Shown here one piece after another: positions 25,368-34,889 of a stretch of DNA of 64,000 bases. The DNA comes from JAWKUK01 sp964402175. Lineage in GTDB: Bacteria > Planctomycetota > UBA1135 > GCA-002686595. The notes beneath the pieces were generated by a model. That model had not been told where the DNA came from and searched no databases. It saw nothing but the letters and a program-made list of their open reading frames with translations. Where the stretch lies: the NCBI GenBank assembly GCA_964402175.1, contig CAYOBN010000002.1, positions 102,076 to 166,075 on the forward strand. Reading direction: 5' to 3'. The position numbers and the translations under genes were made by a program. Within the stretch, counting starts at the first letter, position 1. Each line of letters opens with the position of its first letter.

Positions 25368-25847
25368 TCATTGCGAGGCGCGCCCGCTCTCCGCCCACTC
25401 GGCGCGGACGCGCGCCAACGTCTGGGCCACCGTCGCATCGAGCTCGCGGTACGCGCGCTGCACCCAGCGCTCGTTCTGATCCGCAGCGCGCAGGATGTGC
25501 ACCTGCGGGACCATGACGAGCCGTAGCAACGCCTCGTGATGGAACAGCGCTCGCTCCAGGTCCTTGGCGACGTATGCCGCGGCCAGGGCCTCTTCGATGA
25601 CCGCGCGCCGGGGCTCCATGTCGGCGTACATGTCGCGCGCCTCTTCGGCGGCCGCGATCACACGCTCCGCGTTGCGCCGCGCGAGGCGCGTCGCACGCGA
25701 CTCGACCAGGTTCGCCGCCCCACAATACGCGCAGTCGAACGCACCGCCCGCCGTGACCGCCGCAGCTGCGAGCCCGAGCGGCGCGCCGCAGAGCGCGCAC
25801 CGCAGCGCGCCCTGCACGTCAGCAACGTCATCGGGCTCGGTCGCCAC
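25368..25847 (-). CDS. Small zinc-ribbon protein of unknown function
   Basis: 159 residues, with two CxxC knuckles near the N-terminus (CALCG and CAYCG, 18 residues apart) consistent with one zinc ribbon. A long, charged, helical C-terminal part follows (RLARRNAERVIAAAEEARD, AAAYVAKDLERALFHHEALL). There is no transmembrane segment. It lies 7 bp after the stop of purF on the same strand, so it is probably co-transcribed with purF. No specific family is recognised; DNA or protein binding would be guesswork. Confidence 0.75.
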   Translation of the reverse strand: MATEPDDVADVQGALRCALCGAPLGLAAAAVTAGGAFDCAYCGAANLVESRATRLARRNAERVIAAAEEARDMYADMEPRRAVIEEALAAAYVAKDLERALFHHEALLRLVMVPQVHILRAADQNERWVQRAYRELDATVAQTLARVRAEWAESGRASQ

Positions 25848-25854
25848 GGAGAGC

Positions 25855-27339
25855 TCAGCAGACCGAGGCGTTGTCGCGGTGCTCGGAGCGCTCTGCTTCG
25901 ATCGCGCGCAGTCGCTCCAAGGTGACGTCGGGCGTCGGGTACTCGCCCGTGAAACACGCGTTGCAGAAGCGCTCGATCCGCGGGTTGCCGACCCGCGCCG
26001 CTGCGTTCATCGCCTCGCGGTCGAGGTATAGGAGGTAGTCCACGCCGAGGATCTTCGCGACCTCCTCGACCGACGAGACGTCTGCCGCGACGAACTCCTT
26101 CTTGCTCGCCATGTCGACCCCGTAAGGGCACGGAGCGATCAAGGGCGGACTCGTCACGCCGAAGTAGACCTTCTTCGCGCCGGCATCGCGGGCCATCTGC
26201 ACGATTCGCTTCGACGTGTTGCCGCGGACGATGGAGTCGTCGATGAGGACGACGTCCTTACCGTCGAACTCCAGCGGGATCGGGTTCAGCTTGCGGCGGA
26301 TCGACGAGCTGCGGCTCGTCTGGTCCGGCATGATGAACGTCCGTCCGATGTAGCGGTTCTTGATGAGGCCCTCGCGGTACGGCACGCCGAGCTCCATCGC
26401 AAATGCGAGCGCCGCGTCGCGCGACGAATCCGGCACGGGGATCACCGCATCGGGCAGCGGCGCGCCGGAGGCCTTCCACTGCTGCGCGAGCGCCACCCCG
26501 AACCGGTGGCGCGTCTTGTAGACCGAGATGTCGTCGATGAACGAATCGGGCCGCGCGAAGTAGATCAGCTCGAAGATGCACGGGCGGTGCGGCTCGCGCG
26601 CGACCTGGCGGCGGTGCACCTTGCGCTCCATGTCGACGAGGACCGCCTCGCCGGGGCCGATGTCCAGCGTCCGCTTGTAGCCGTTGACGTCCAGCACGAC
26701 GCTCTCCGAGGCGCACGCGAACCACGTACCGCGTGCGTCGTCGCGCTGGCCGAAGACCATCGGCTTGATGCCGAAGGGGTCGCGGAAAGCGACCAGACCG
26801 AAGTCGGCGATGACCGCGGTCACCGAGTACGCACCCTTGACCTCGTCGTAGACCTTCGCGATCGCGTGGAAGACGTCGTCCGCCGTGATCGGCCCGTGGT
26901 GCAGCGCGAGGCGCTCAGCGAGCCCCTGCTGGAACACGTAGAGGATCACCTCCAGGTCGCACGACGAGTTGAGGCGCGTCCCGCGCCCGTTGAAGCGCTG
27001 CGTCGCGAGCTCGACGTAGTTCGTCACGTTGCCGTTGTGCGCCATCGCCGTGCCCAGCGGGAACGTGTGGTGGAACGGCTGCGCGTCCGCGTCAGTGTTG
27101 CTGCCGACGGTCGGATAGCGCACGTGCCCGACCCCGAGGTTGCCGCGCAGGCGGCGCATGCTGTCCTCGTCGAAGACCTCGACCACGAGGCCGAACCCCT
27201 TCCGCACGTGGAAGCGGTCCGTGAACGTGGTCATCCCGGCCGCGTCCTGCCCGCGGTGTTGGACCGCGAGGAGGCCCTCGTAGAGCTCGGGGGCGACGTC
27301 GGTGCCGTCAGGGCCGAAGATCCCGATGAATCCGCACAT
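25855..27339 (-). CDS. purF: Amidophosphoribosyltransferase
   Basis: The 494-residue protein starts Met-Cys-Gly-Phe. Cys2 is therefore the N-terminal nucleophile of the class II glutamine amidotransferase domain, with no propeptide. QHRGQDAAGM, VGHVRYPTVGS and MAHNGNVTNY complete the glutaminase site. The phosphoribosyltransferase half has the PRPP motif DVVLIDDSIVRGNTSKR and the family segments IPVPDSSRDAALAFA and YREGLIKNRYIGRTFI. It catalyses the first committed step of purine synthesis. The absence of a propeptide resembles the E. coli type. The zinc-ribbon gene follows after 7 bp. The 210-bp upstream gap to the divergent GT9 gene is very G/C-rich. Confidence 0.97.
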   Translation of the reverse strand: MCGFIGIFGPDGTDVAPELYEGLLAVQHRGQDAAGMTTFTDRFHVRKGFGLVVEVFDEDSMRRLRGNLGVGHVRYPTVGSNTDADAQPFHHTFPLGTAMAHNGNVTNYVELATQRFNGRGTRLNSSCDLEVILYVFQQGLAERLALHHGPITADDVFHAIAKVYDEVKGAYSVTAVIADFGLVAFRDPFGIKPMVFGQRDDARGTWFACASESVVLDVNGYKRTLDIGPGEAVLVDMERKVHRRQVAREPHRPCIFELIYFARPDSFIDDISVYKTRHRFGVALAQQWKASGAPLPDAVIPVPDSSRDAALAFAMELGVPYREGLIKNRYIGRTFIMPDQTSRSSSIRRKLNPIPLEFDGKDVVLIDDSIVRGNTSKRIVQMARDAGAKKVYFGVTSPPLIAPCPYGVDMASKKEFVAADVSSVEEVAKILGVDYLLYLDREAMNAAARVGNPRIERFCNACFTGEYPTPDVTLERLRAIEAERSEHRDNASVC

Positions 27340-27550
27340 GGTTGGCTGCCGGGGGGAGGTGTCCCGCGGGGAGGCACGCGCCGGACCCCCTCTGGGCCCT
27401 GCGCCGCCGCCGCGGACCCGGGCGGGGATCCGAAGGCCCCCAGCCCGTTGCCGGCGAGGCGCACCAAGATAGTCCCCCGGGGCGCTCCCGAGGAGCGCGC
27501 CTTACGAATCCCCCGCCCGCGATTCCGAACCTCCGGCGCCCCGCCCCCCC

Positions 27551-28810
27551 ATGCACCCCGTACCCTCCCCCGCGATGCGGCGGCTCCAAGCGCTCGACCG
27601 ACGGCTCGGGCCGCCGCTCTGCGCGCTCGTCGCGCCGCCGCGCCTCCTGGCGCGCGCCGCGCGGGGCGCCCGCGCCGCCTGGGACCGCCGCCGGGGGCGC
27701 GTGCGGCCGCCGCCCCCCGTCCGGAGGGTCCTCGTCGTGAAGTTCTGGGGCCTCGGGAGCCTCGTCCTCGTGACCCCCGCCCTCGCCGCGCTGCGCCGCC
27801 GCCACCCCGGCGCCTCGATCGAGGTCCTCACGCTGGCGGCCCACGCGCCGCTCGTCGCGGCCCTGCCGGGCGTCGACGCCGTCCACACGTTCGAGGTCCG
27901 CGGCGGAGGCCTCGCGCGGCTCTGCGCCCGCCTCGCGCGGCTCGCCCTGGCGCTGCGGCGGCGCCGCTTCGACGTGGTCTACGACCTCGAGTTCCTGACG
28001 TCGACCTCGGCCCTGATCGGAGCGCTCGCGGGCCCGCGCCTCCTCGTCGGGTTCACCTCGCCGCGGGTCAGCCGCGGCGACCTGCACGACGAGACCCTGC
28101 CGTTCGACGAGTCGAGGCACGTCGCCGAGAGCTTCCGCGACCTGGCGGCCGGGCGGCCGCTGGGCCCCGTCGGCAACAACGATGCCAGCGCGCCACGGAT
28201 CACACCCGAGGACGCCGCGCGCGTTGCAGCGCACCTCGGCCAACCGCTCCCCCAGCGCCTCGCGGTCCTGAACCCGAACGTCGGCGAGCTCGCGCCCGAG
28301 CGCCGCTGGCCGACCGAGCGCTTCGCGGAGCTCGCGGGAGCGCTCATTGCCGAGGGGTTCTCCGTCGTGCTCATCGGCGCGCTGCACGAGCGCCCGGTCA
28401 CGCAGTCGATCGCTTCGGCTGTGCCTCTGGTGCGGGACCTCGCCGGTGTGCTCGGCCTGGGCGAGCTCTGTGCGCTCCTCGCACGCGCTGACCTGGTCGT
28501 CTCCAACGACAGCGGCCCGATGCACCTCGCAGCCGTGCTCGGTGCACCGACCGTCGGGCTCTTCGGTCCCGAGTCGCCGCGCCGCTACGCGCCCCTCGGA
28601 CCGCGGGTGCGCACGCTGTGGGACCCGCCGCCCTGCGGCCCATGCATCAACGTGCACGACAACAAGCTGGCCGGCTGCGTGCTCGGGCGCGCCGAGTGCA
28701 TGCTGCGGATCTCCGTCGCGAGCGTCCTGGACGCCGCGCTCAGCACCGCCGGCCGACGCCGGGGCTCGGCATCCCACTCGTTCGTCGCCGAGGAGCAGAA
28801 GGCGCCGTGA
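27551..28810 (+). CDS. GT9-family (heptosyltransferase-like) glycosyltransferase
   Basis: 419 residues. A basic N-terminal segment precedes VRRVLVVKFWGLGSLVLVTPAL, the start of the GT9 fold. The donor half has LNPNVGELAPERRWPTERFA, VVLIGALHERP, VSNDSGPMHLAAVLGAPT and VGLFGPESPRRYAPLG, as in ADP-heptose:LPS transferases. The C-terminus is Cys-rich (PPPCGPCINVHDNKLAGC). Together with the phosphoheptose isomerase at 43886 this makes heptose-containing LPS plausible, but GT9 members can use other sugars. Its stop overlaps the next gene's GTG start by 4 bp. Confidence 0.9.
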   Translation: MHPVPSPAMRRLQALDRRLGPPLCALVAPPRLLARAARGARAAWDRRRGRVRPPPPVRRVLVVKFWGLGSLVLVTPALAALRRRHPGASIEVLTLAAHAPLVAALPGVDAVHTFEVRGGGLARLCARLARLALALRRRRFDVVYDLEFLTSTSALIGALAGPRLLVGFTSPRVSRGDLHDETLPFDESRHVAESFRDLAAGRPLGPVGNNDASAPRITPEDAARVAAHLGQPLPQRLAVLNPNVGELAPERRWPTERFAELAGALIAEGFSVVLIGALHERPVTQSIASAVPLVRDLAGVLGLGELCALLARADLVVSNDSGPMHLAAVLGAPTVGLFGPESPRRYAPLGPRVRTLWDPPPCGPCINVHDNKLAGCVLGRAECMLRISVASVLDAALSTAGRRRGSASHSFVAEEQKAP

Positions 28811-30204
28811 AGGTCCTGCTCTTGAATCCGCCGAGCCAGCGCGTGGTCATCCGGGACTACCTGTGCTCGAAGACGACGAAGTCGAACTACGTCTTCCATC
28901 CGATCGACTTCGTGGTGCTTTCGGGGCTCATCGCCGAGCAGCACGAGCTCGAGGTCTTGGACGCGATCGCAGAGCGCCTCTCCAGCGACGAAGCGCTGCG
29001 ACGTGTGCTGCGCGCTGCGCCGGATGTCGTAGTCGCGCTCGTGGGCAGCGTCTCGTGGCACGAGGACCGGCGCTTCCTCGCGGCCGTCGCCGAGCACGCG
29101 CGCGTTCTCGCGCTGGGTGATGTGCTGCACGAAGCCTCCGAGGCGCTGCTGGAGAGCGAGCCGTGGCTCGAAGCCGCGCTGCACCGCTTCGCGTCGGACG
29201 ACATCGTCCGATACCTGGCGGGTGAGCGCTCGGAGCTCGAGGATGTCACCGTGCGCACCGCCGAGGGCCCGCGGCGCGTGCGCGGGTTACGGGGCGCGAA
29301 GCAGTACAGCGTCCCGCGTCCACGCCACGAGCTCTTCCCATCGCGCGGCTACCACTTCTCGTTCGCGCGCAGAACGCCGTTCGCCACGCTCCTGACGGAC
29401 TACGGCTGTCCGTATCCCTGCACGTTCTGCGTCATCGGCACGCTGCCCTACCGCACGCGCCCCACGGAGGACGTCTTCGAAGAGGTCGATCACCTGCGCC
29501 AGCGCGGTGTGCACGAGCTCTTTGTCATGGATCAGACCTTCGGTGTGAACGAAGCCCGCGGCGTCGCCTTGGCGCGCGGCTTCGCCGAGCGCGGCGACCT
29601 TTCGTGGACGACGTTCACGCGCCCGGACACCGCGACGGACACGCTGCTGGCGGCGATGGTGGCCGGCGGCTGCCACACCGTCATCATGGGCATCGAGAGC
29701 GGCGACGAAGCGGTGCTGGCCGCCACGAAGAAGGGTTACACCCTGGCCGAGGTCAGCGCCGGCGTCGCGCGCGCCAAGCGCCACGGGTTGCGCGTCGTCG
29801 GCACGTTTGTCGTCGGCCTGCCCGGTGAGACCGCGGGCTCGCTCGAACGGACGCTGCAGCGCGCGCTCGATCTGGACCTGGACTTCCTCTCGCTGAACGT
29901 CGCTGTTCCGCGCTTCGGCACGCCGTTCCGCAGCGAAGTCCTGCGCGCGGGCCTCGCGGACGCAGACGACCTGTCGATGGACCAATCGGGCAGCGAGGCC
30001 TTCCTGCCGACGACGGCCCTGACGCGCGAGGAGATCGCCCGCGCGAAGCGGCGGCTCAACTTGCGCTTCTACCTGCGCCCGGGTTACCTCTGGCGCCGTG
30101 TGCGCGATGTCCGGAGCCCGCGCGAGCTCGTGCGCCAAGCGACGGAGGGCCTGGCGCTCCTGCGCCAGAACCTCACCGCGCGCGGCAGATCGCGCGTACA
30201 GTGA
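28807..30204 (+). CDS. B12-binding-domain radical SAM enzyme (second)
   Basis: GTG 28807 overlaps the upstream TGA (GTGA), and the protein starts MKVLLLNPPSQRVVIRDYLC, a usual opening of this family. The cobalamin-type domain is short (PDVVVALVGSVSWHEDR, LALGDVLHEASEALLES). The radical SAM core has YGCPYPCTFCVIGTLPY, with cysteines at 201, 205 and 208. ELFVMDQTFGVNEARG, HTVIMGIESGDEAVL and GTFVVGLPGETAGSLE complete it. 465 residues. Tight coupling to a GT9 transferase and an esterase/acyltransferase pair points to lipid or glycan modification, but the substrate is not readable from sequence. Confidence 0.92.
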   Translation: MKVLLLNPPSQRVVIRDYLCSKTTKSNYVFHPIDFVVLSGLIAEQHELEVLDAIAERLSSDEALRRVLRAAPDVVVALVGSVSWHEDRRFLAAVAEHARVLALGDVLHEASEALLESEPWLEAALHRFASDDIVRYLAGERSELEDVTVRTAEGPRRVRGLRGAKQYSVPRPRHELFPSRGYHFSFARRTPFATLLTDYGCPYPCTFCVIGTLPYRTRPTEDVFEEVDHLRQRGVHELFVMDQTFGVNEARGVALARGFAERGDLSWTTFTRPDTATDTLLAAMVAGGCHTVIMGIESGDEAVLAATKKGYTLAEVSAGVARAKRHGLRVVGTFVVGLPGETAGSLERTLQRALDLDLDFLSLNVAVPRFGTPFRSEVLRAGLADADDLSMDQSGSEAFLPTTALTREEIARAKRRLNLRFYLRPGYLWRRVRDVRSPRELVRQATEGLALLRQNLTARGRSRVQ

Positions 30205-30211
30205 CGGGCCC

Positions 30212-32206
30212 ATGCTGACCCGCCACGACGCCCTCCTCCTCCGCGCCGCAGCCGTGGCGCTCACTGCGCTCCCGCACGCTTCCGCTGAAGTCGTCCTCCC
30301 CGCGGTCCTCCGCGACGGGGTCGTGCTGAAGCGCGACAGCAGCGTGCCGATCTGGGGCGCGGCTGCGCCGAACTCCACGGTCACCCTCCGCGCGAGTTGG
30401 TCGAACACACCGGTGACCACGGTCGCGGACGGCGCCGGCCGCTTCCGCGCGGAGCTGCCCACGGGTCCGGCGGGCGGCCCCCACACCCTCGCCGTGCGCG
30501 ACGCGGACGGCGAAGCGCTGGTCGCAGACATCCTGCTCGGCGAGGTCTGGCTCTGCTCGGGTCAGTCGAACATGGAGTGGCCGCTGTCGCTGATCCTGCC
30601 GGCGTTCGTCGCCAGCGCTGCCGCGCGACCGGAGCTCGCCGACCCCTTCGAAGGCCAGATCCGGCTCTTCCACGTGCCGCGCCGCGTCAGCGCCCAACCC
30701 GAGCTCGAGATCAACGCCCGGTGGCGCCCGTGCACGCTGGAGCACGCGCGCGACTTCAGCGCGGTCGCGTACTTCTTCGCTCGAGCGCTGCGCAGCGAGC
30801 TCGGTGTGCCCATCGGGCTCGTCGGTTCGTACTGGGGCGGGACGCCGTCGGAGGCCTGGACGAGCCCTGCGACGATCGATCGATTCCCGCGTTACCGTGC
30901 GGCGCGCGAGGCCCTCGCGCTCTCGGGCACACCCGAAGCGCGCATCGAGGTCGCGCAGCGCACGATCCGTTGGTGGCGCGAGGCCCTCGACGTCGCACCG
31001 GAGACGATGCGCTACATGGAGGCGCAGTTCGACGATTCGGGTTGGCGCACGGTCGAAGTCCCCGGTAACTGGGAGAACGGTCCGATCGGCGTCTTCGACG
31101 GCATCGTGTGGCACCGCCGCACCGTCGAGGTGCCCGCTGAGTTCACGGGCCGCGACGCGCTCCTGTCGCTCGGTCCGATCGACGACGACGACCAAACCGT
31201 GTGGAACGGCCAGTGGATCGGAGCGACGGGCGGTTGGACGACACCGCGCCGCTACACGGTCCCCGCGGACCTCTTGCGCGCAGGCACGAACGTGCTCGCC
31301 ATCGCGGTCCACGACAGCGGCGGCGGCGGCGGCTTCCACGGCGGACCGGACGAGCTGTTCCTGGAGTTGGCTGATCCCGCCGGCGGTGCTGCGCACCGCA
31401 TCCCGCTGCACGGAACATGGCGCGTTGCGACCGCAGCCGCGCCGAAGAGCGCGTATCCGCGCCCCGTCGAGGTCAGCGCGGGCTCTCCGTCGGCCCTCTT
31501 CCACGGCATGATCGCGGGCCTCGCGCCCTTCCGGTTCTCCGGGGTCATCTGGTACCAAGGTGAGTCGAACCGCTACGACCCGGTGCTGTACCGCGAGTCG
31601 TTCCCGGCGCTGATCGAAGACTGGCGCGCGCACTTCGAAACGCCGGAGCTGCCGTTCCTGTGGGCACAGATCGCCCCGTTCCACTACGGCGAAGGGCCGC
31701 TCGGCGCGCACCGCACGGCGCTCCTGCGCGAGGCGCAAGATCGAGCGCTCGCCGCACCGCACACGGGTCAAGCGATCCTGACCGACATCGGCGATGTGCG
31801 GGACATCCATCCGCTCGACAAGTGGACCGTCGGGGCGCGGCTCGCAAGGCAGGCGCTCGCGAAGGTCTACGGTGCGCCGCTCGACCCCGATGGCCCGCGT
31901 TACGCCGCACACGCGGTGGAAGGCTCCCAACTGCGGATCCGCTTCGAAGGCGCGGAGGGAGGCCTCGTCGCGCGCGATGGCGAGCTCACCTGGTTCTACG
32001 TCGCGGGTGAAGACCGCCGATTCAAGCCTGCGGTCGCCCGCATCGACGGTGACTCCGTGCTGATCTCCCACCCAGAGATCCAGGCGCCGGTGGCGGTGCG
32101 TTTTGCGTGGTCCGACGTCGCCGAACCGAACCTGTTCGATGTCGACGGCCTGCCCGCCGCCCCGTTCCGTACGGACGACTGGGACGACGTCGTCATCGAC
32201 GGCTGA
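30212..32206 (+). CDS. Exported sialate O-acetylesterase-type (SASA) esterase
   Basis: ATG 30212 is chosen (664 residues) because it gives a signal peptide (LLLRAAAVALTALPHASA). Catalytic landmarks are EVWLCSGQSNMEWPL (nucleophile Ser in GQSNM), GLVGSYWGGTPSEAWTS, IWYQGESNRYD, and IGDVRDIHPLDKWTVG with the His of the catalytic pair. A galactose-binding-like beta-sandwich is inserted around residues 275-390 (WRTVEVPGNWENGP, RRYTVPADLLRAGTNVLAI). The family removes acetyl groups from sialic acids or plant-type polysaccharides. Planctomycetes carry many such esterases for algal glycan breakdown. It starts 7 bp after the radical-SAM gene. Confidence 0.93.
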   Translation: MLTRHDALLLRAAAVALTALPHASAEVVLPAVLRDGVVLKRDSSVPIWGAAAPNSTVTLRASWSNTPVTTVADGAGRFRAELPTGPAGGPHTLAVRDADGEALVADILLGEVWLCSGQSNMEWPLSLILPAFVASAAARPELADPFEGQIRLFHVPRRVSAQPELEINARWRPCTLEHARDFSAVAYFFARALRSELGVPIGLVGSYWGGTPSEAWTSPATIDRFPRYRAAREALALSGTPEARIEVAQRTIRWWREALDVAPETMRYMEAQFDDSGWRTVEVPGNWENGPIGVFDGIVWHRRTVEVPAEFTGRDALLSLGPIDDDDQTVWNGQWIGATGGWTTPRRYTVPADLLRAGTNVLAIAVHDSGGGGGFHGGPDELFLELADPAGGAAHRIPLHGTWRVATAAAPKSAYPRPVEVSAGSPSALFHGMIAGLAPFRFSGVIWYQGESNRYDPVLYRESFPALIEDWRAHFETPELPFLWAQIAPFHYGEGPLGAHRTALLREAQDRALAAPHTGQAILTDIGDVRDIHPLDKWTVGARLARQALAKVYGAPLDPDGPRYAAHAVEGSQLRIRFEGAEGGLVARDGELTWFYVAGEDRRFKPAVARIDGDSVLISHPEIQAPVAVRFAWSDVAEPNLFDVDGLPAAPFRTDDWDDVVIDG

Positions 32207-32226
32207 GCGCGCTGTGAACACGCCGC

Positions 32227-33312
32227 ATGGCGCCGAGCTTCGCCACCTACGCTGCCACCGCGCGCTTCGGCAGCTTCGACGGGCTGCGCGCGCTGGCTGC
32301 GGTGGCTGTCGTGTGGCACCACTCGCCGGCCGCGCGCGGTGAGCTCCCATGGGCCGCGCTGCAGCGCGGTTATCTGGGCGTCGACCTGTTCTTCGTCCTG
32401 AGCGGCTTCCTCATCACGACGCTCCTGCTGCGCGAGCGCGCGCGCCACGGCCGGATCGACGTGGTGCGCTTCCTGCTGCGGCGGTTGCTGCGGCTCGCGC
32501 CGCTGTACTACGCGGTCCTCGCAGGCGCAGCGCTCGTCTTCGGCCTCGACCCGAGCCTGCGCTTCGCTGCGCCGTTCTTCCGCGACCTGCCCTGGCACGC
32601 GACGTTCACCTCGAACTGGGTGCACACGTCGCCGCCGTTCGTGATCACGTGGTCGCTGGCCGCGGAAGAGCAGTTCTACATCGTCTGGGCGCTGGCGCTG
32701 CGCTGCGCGAGCCGAGGCGCGCTCGCCTTGGCTGGCGCGGTCGTCGCGGTCGGGGGACTCGTGACCCATGGCGCGCTCGACGGCGCGCTGCGGGCGCTCT
32801 TGGGGCCCGACTTCCGCAGCCTCGACATGGTGCAAGCCACGTTCACACCGCTCGCCCTCGGAGCGCTCGCCGCGGCGCTCCTGCAGAGCGCGGCAGGGTT
32901 CGGCGCCGCGGCGCGTGGCCTGGGCAGCCGCGTTGCTGCGCCCTTGGCGCTCGCCGTGGCTGTCGCCCTCGCCAGCGCTCCGGAGGCTGAACCGCTGCGC
33001 TTCGTGCGGCCGTTCGTGCAGCTCGCGCTCACCGCACTGGTCACCGCTTGCGCCTTGCGCGAGGACAACGGCCTCGCGCCGCTGCTGCGTGCCCGCCCGC
33101 TCGTGCGCCTCGGCACCGTGAGCTACGGCGTGTACTTGCTGCACGTGCTGACGCTGCAAGCGACGCGGCCGCTCGGGCTGCAAGCCGCGTTCGCGCCAGG
33201 GATCGCCGTGTTCGCGCTGAACCTCGCCGCGGCGTGGGCCGCGGCGGAGCTGGCGTTCCGCTGGATCGAGCGCCCGTGCAACCGCTGGCGCGAGCGGCTG
33301 CGGCCTTGCTGA
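32227..33312 (+). CDS. Acyltransferase family 3 (OafA-like) membrane protein
   Basis: 361 residues, about ten hydrophobic segments. Family signatures are FGSFDGLRALAAVAVVWHH (catalytic His region), GYLGVDLFFVLSGFLITTLL, RRLLRLAPLYYAVL and WSLAAEEQFYIVWAL. These enzymes transfer acyl groups, often acetyl, to extracytoplasmic carbohydrates. It starts 20 bp after the acetylesterase gene and ends the plus-strand run from 27551. A putative de-acetylase and an acyltransferase side by side is notable. Confidence 0.92.
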   Translation: MAPSFATYAATARFGSFDGLRALAAVAVVWHHSPAARGELPWAALQRGYLGVDLFFVLSGFLITTLLLRERARHGRIDVVRFLLRRLLRLAPLYYAVLAGAALVFGLDPSLRFAAPFFRDLPWHATFTSNWVHTSPPFVITWSLAAEEQFYIVWALALRCASRGALALAGAVVAVGGLVTHGALDGALRALLGPDFRSLDMVQATFTPLALGALAAALLQSAAGFGAAARGLGSRVAAPLALAVAVALASAPEAEPLRFVRPFVQLALTALVTACALREDNGLAPLLRARPLVRLGTVSYGVYLLHVLTLQATRPLGLQAAFAPGIAVFALNLAAAWAAAELAFRWIERPCNRWRERLRPC

Positions 33313-33326
33313 GCCCGAGCGCGCGC

Positions 33327-34550
33327 TCAGCGGAAGCGGCGCGGCGACAGGAAGTCGACGTCGAACGCGCTGACCGGCTCCCCGAGCATCATCTGCACGA
33401 GGCCTTCGCCGATGCTCGGCGCGAGCTGGAAGTCGTTGCCCGAGAAGCCGGTGACCACCCAGAGCCCGGGGACCTCCTCGACAGCGCCGACGATCGGGCG
33501 CTCGTCCGGGGTCAGCGTGATCCACGACTCCCGGCTGCCGAGCTGCGGCAGGTCGCGGTACACCGGCAAGCGCTGGACGAGGTGCTCGCGAACGTCGCGC
33601 TCGAACTTCGGGTCGTGTTCATCGCCCAGCGCCTCGGGCCGCTCCAGCTCCGTGCCGTGTTCGAACGAGAGGCGCCCGACCCGCGTGCGCCCCTGCGTCG
33701 GCTCGCAGCGCGCGATGAGGTCCAAGCCGTGATCGATCAAGACCGGGTGCGCGGCCGCCGCGGTGTCCAGGGGGTCCGGCTGGAAACGCATCTCCATCTC
33801 GTTGTCGCCCTCGAGCGCGTCTTGATCGAGCTGAGCGGTCGCAGGCGGCATCCCGAAGAACTGCTCGCGCACGCGCACGACGCGCAGCGGCCAGTTCGCG
33901 CCGTAGTGCGCCAAGAGGCGCGGGGTCCACGGACCGACGGTGAGCACGACGTGCTCGGCGCGGCATTCACCCTCCGCGGTCCGCACACCGACCGCGCGCC
34001 CGTTCTCGACGAGCAGCTCGGGCTCCCCTTGGCCGAGGCGCGTGACCGCGCCGCGGTCGCGGGCGAGGGTCGCGAGGGTCCCGATGGTCCGGCGCGCGTC
34101 GATGTAGCCGCCTTGGCGCTCGAACGCGCCGAAGGCATCGTCGGCCACCTCGATGCCGGGGCACAGGGCGCGGATCTCTGCGGCTTCGACCGCGCGCACG
34201 TCGATGCCGAGGCTGCGCTGCATCGCGACCTGCTCCTGGAAGGTCGCGCGGGCCTCGGCCCCGGGCCGCGCCAGCACCACGACCCCCGTGCGCTGGTAGC
34301 CGACGCTGCGGCCGGTGGCCGACTTGATTCCGGCGTACACCTTCAGCGCGTCCCGCGCCATCCCGGCGAGCGCCCGGTCGGCGTACCCCTGGTGGATCAC
34401 CGCGCTCGCGCGGCCGGAGGAGCCGGAGCCGAGCGCGTCCTTCTCGACGAGGACCACGGGGGCCGTGAGCGGATCGCACTTCGCCGCTGCGTGGAACGCC
34501 ACGGAGGCGCCCATTGCGCCTCCGCCGATGATCACGATCTTCGCCTTCAT
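33327..34550 (-). CDS. FAD-dependent oxidoreductase, D-amino-acid-oxidase (DAO) family
   Basis: ATG 34550 is preferred because GGAGA precedes it and MKAKIVIIGGGAMGASVAF is the FAD Rossmann start; the frame is open far upstream without domain content. 407 residues: VVLVEKDALGSGSSGRASAV, RTGVVVLARPG, GGYIDARRTI, AEHVVLTVGPW, SRESWITLTPDERPIVG and LWVVTGFSGNDFQLAPSIG. The layout resembles sarcosine or dimethylglycine oxidases and related amine dehydrogenases. The substrate is unknown. It is convergent with the acyltransferase (14 bp) and divergent from ispG (339 bp). Confidence 0.9.
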   Translation of the reverse strand: MKAKIVIIGGGAMGASVAFHAAAKCDPLTAPVVLVEKDALGSGSSGRASAVIHQGYADRALAGMARDALKVYAGIKSATGRSVGYQRTGVVVLARPGAEARATFQEQVAMQRSLGIDVRAVEAAEIRALCPGIEVADDAFGAFERQGGYIDARRTIGTLATLARDRGAVTRLGQGEPELLVENGRAVGVRTAEGECRAEHVVLTVGPWTPRLLAHYGANWPLRVVRVREQFFGMPPATAQLDQDALEGDNEMEMRFQPDPLDTAAAAHPVLIDHGLDLIARCEPTQGRTRVGRLSFEHGTELERPEALGDEHDPKFERDVREHLVQRLPVYRDLPQLGSRESWITLTPDERPIVGAVEEVPGLWVVTGFSGNDFQLAPSIGEGLVQMMLGEPVSAFDVDFLSPRRFR

Positions 34551-34889
34551 GGGGTCTCCGTGGGTCCCGCGCGCGGGAGGGGGAACGGGGAGTGTACCGG
34601 GCGGAGACCGGCGAGACGCGCGCAGAGGGCCCAGCGCAACAGGCTCAGCCCAACAGGCCCAGCCCACGCCCGGGGCGCGGTCCGGTGTGGGCTGGTAGCG
34701 GGCGGAAGAGGGGCACCACCCGCGTTCCTGTGACGGCCGAGCGCAGGGTCGCATCGAAGCGCGCTCGGGGATCCGTCTGACTCTCGCGGCGAAATCCGCA
34801 GGGCGCGCCGCGAGCGGGGCGAAGATCCTGGAAAAATTCTGCTGCCCCTCGCCCTGGGGGGTCTCCGACGGTCCAAGATCTCCGTCCCT
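34551..34889. other. Divergent intergenic region with tandem repeat and small hairpin
   Basis: It separates the DAO-family gene and ispG. A 14-bp unit (CAACAGGCYCAGCC) is repeated twice at 34637-34666. CCAGCCCAC (34659-34667) can pair with GTGGGCTGG (34687-34695). An A/T-rich patch TGGAAAAATTC lies near 34827-34837, about 55 bp before ispG. No gene is evident. Confidence 0.5.

Noticed and set aside
30173..32350. 725-codon minus-strand open frame
   Set aside because: Antisense to the sialate O-acetylesterase gene with its GQSNM and WYQGESN motifs; no domain.
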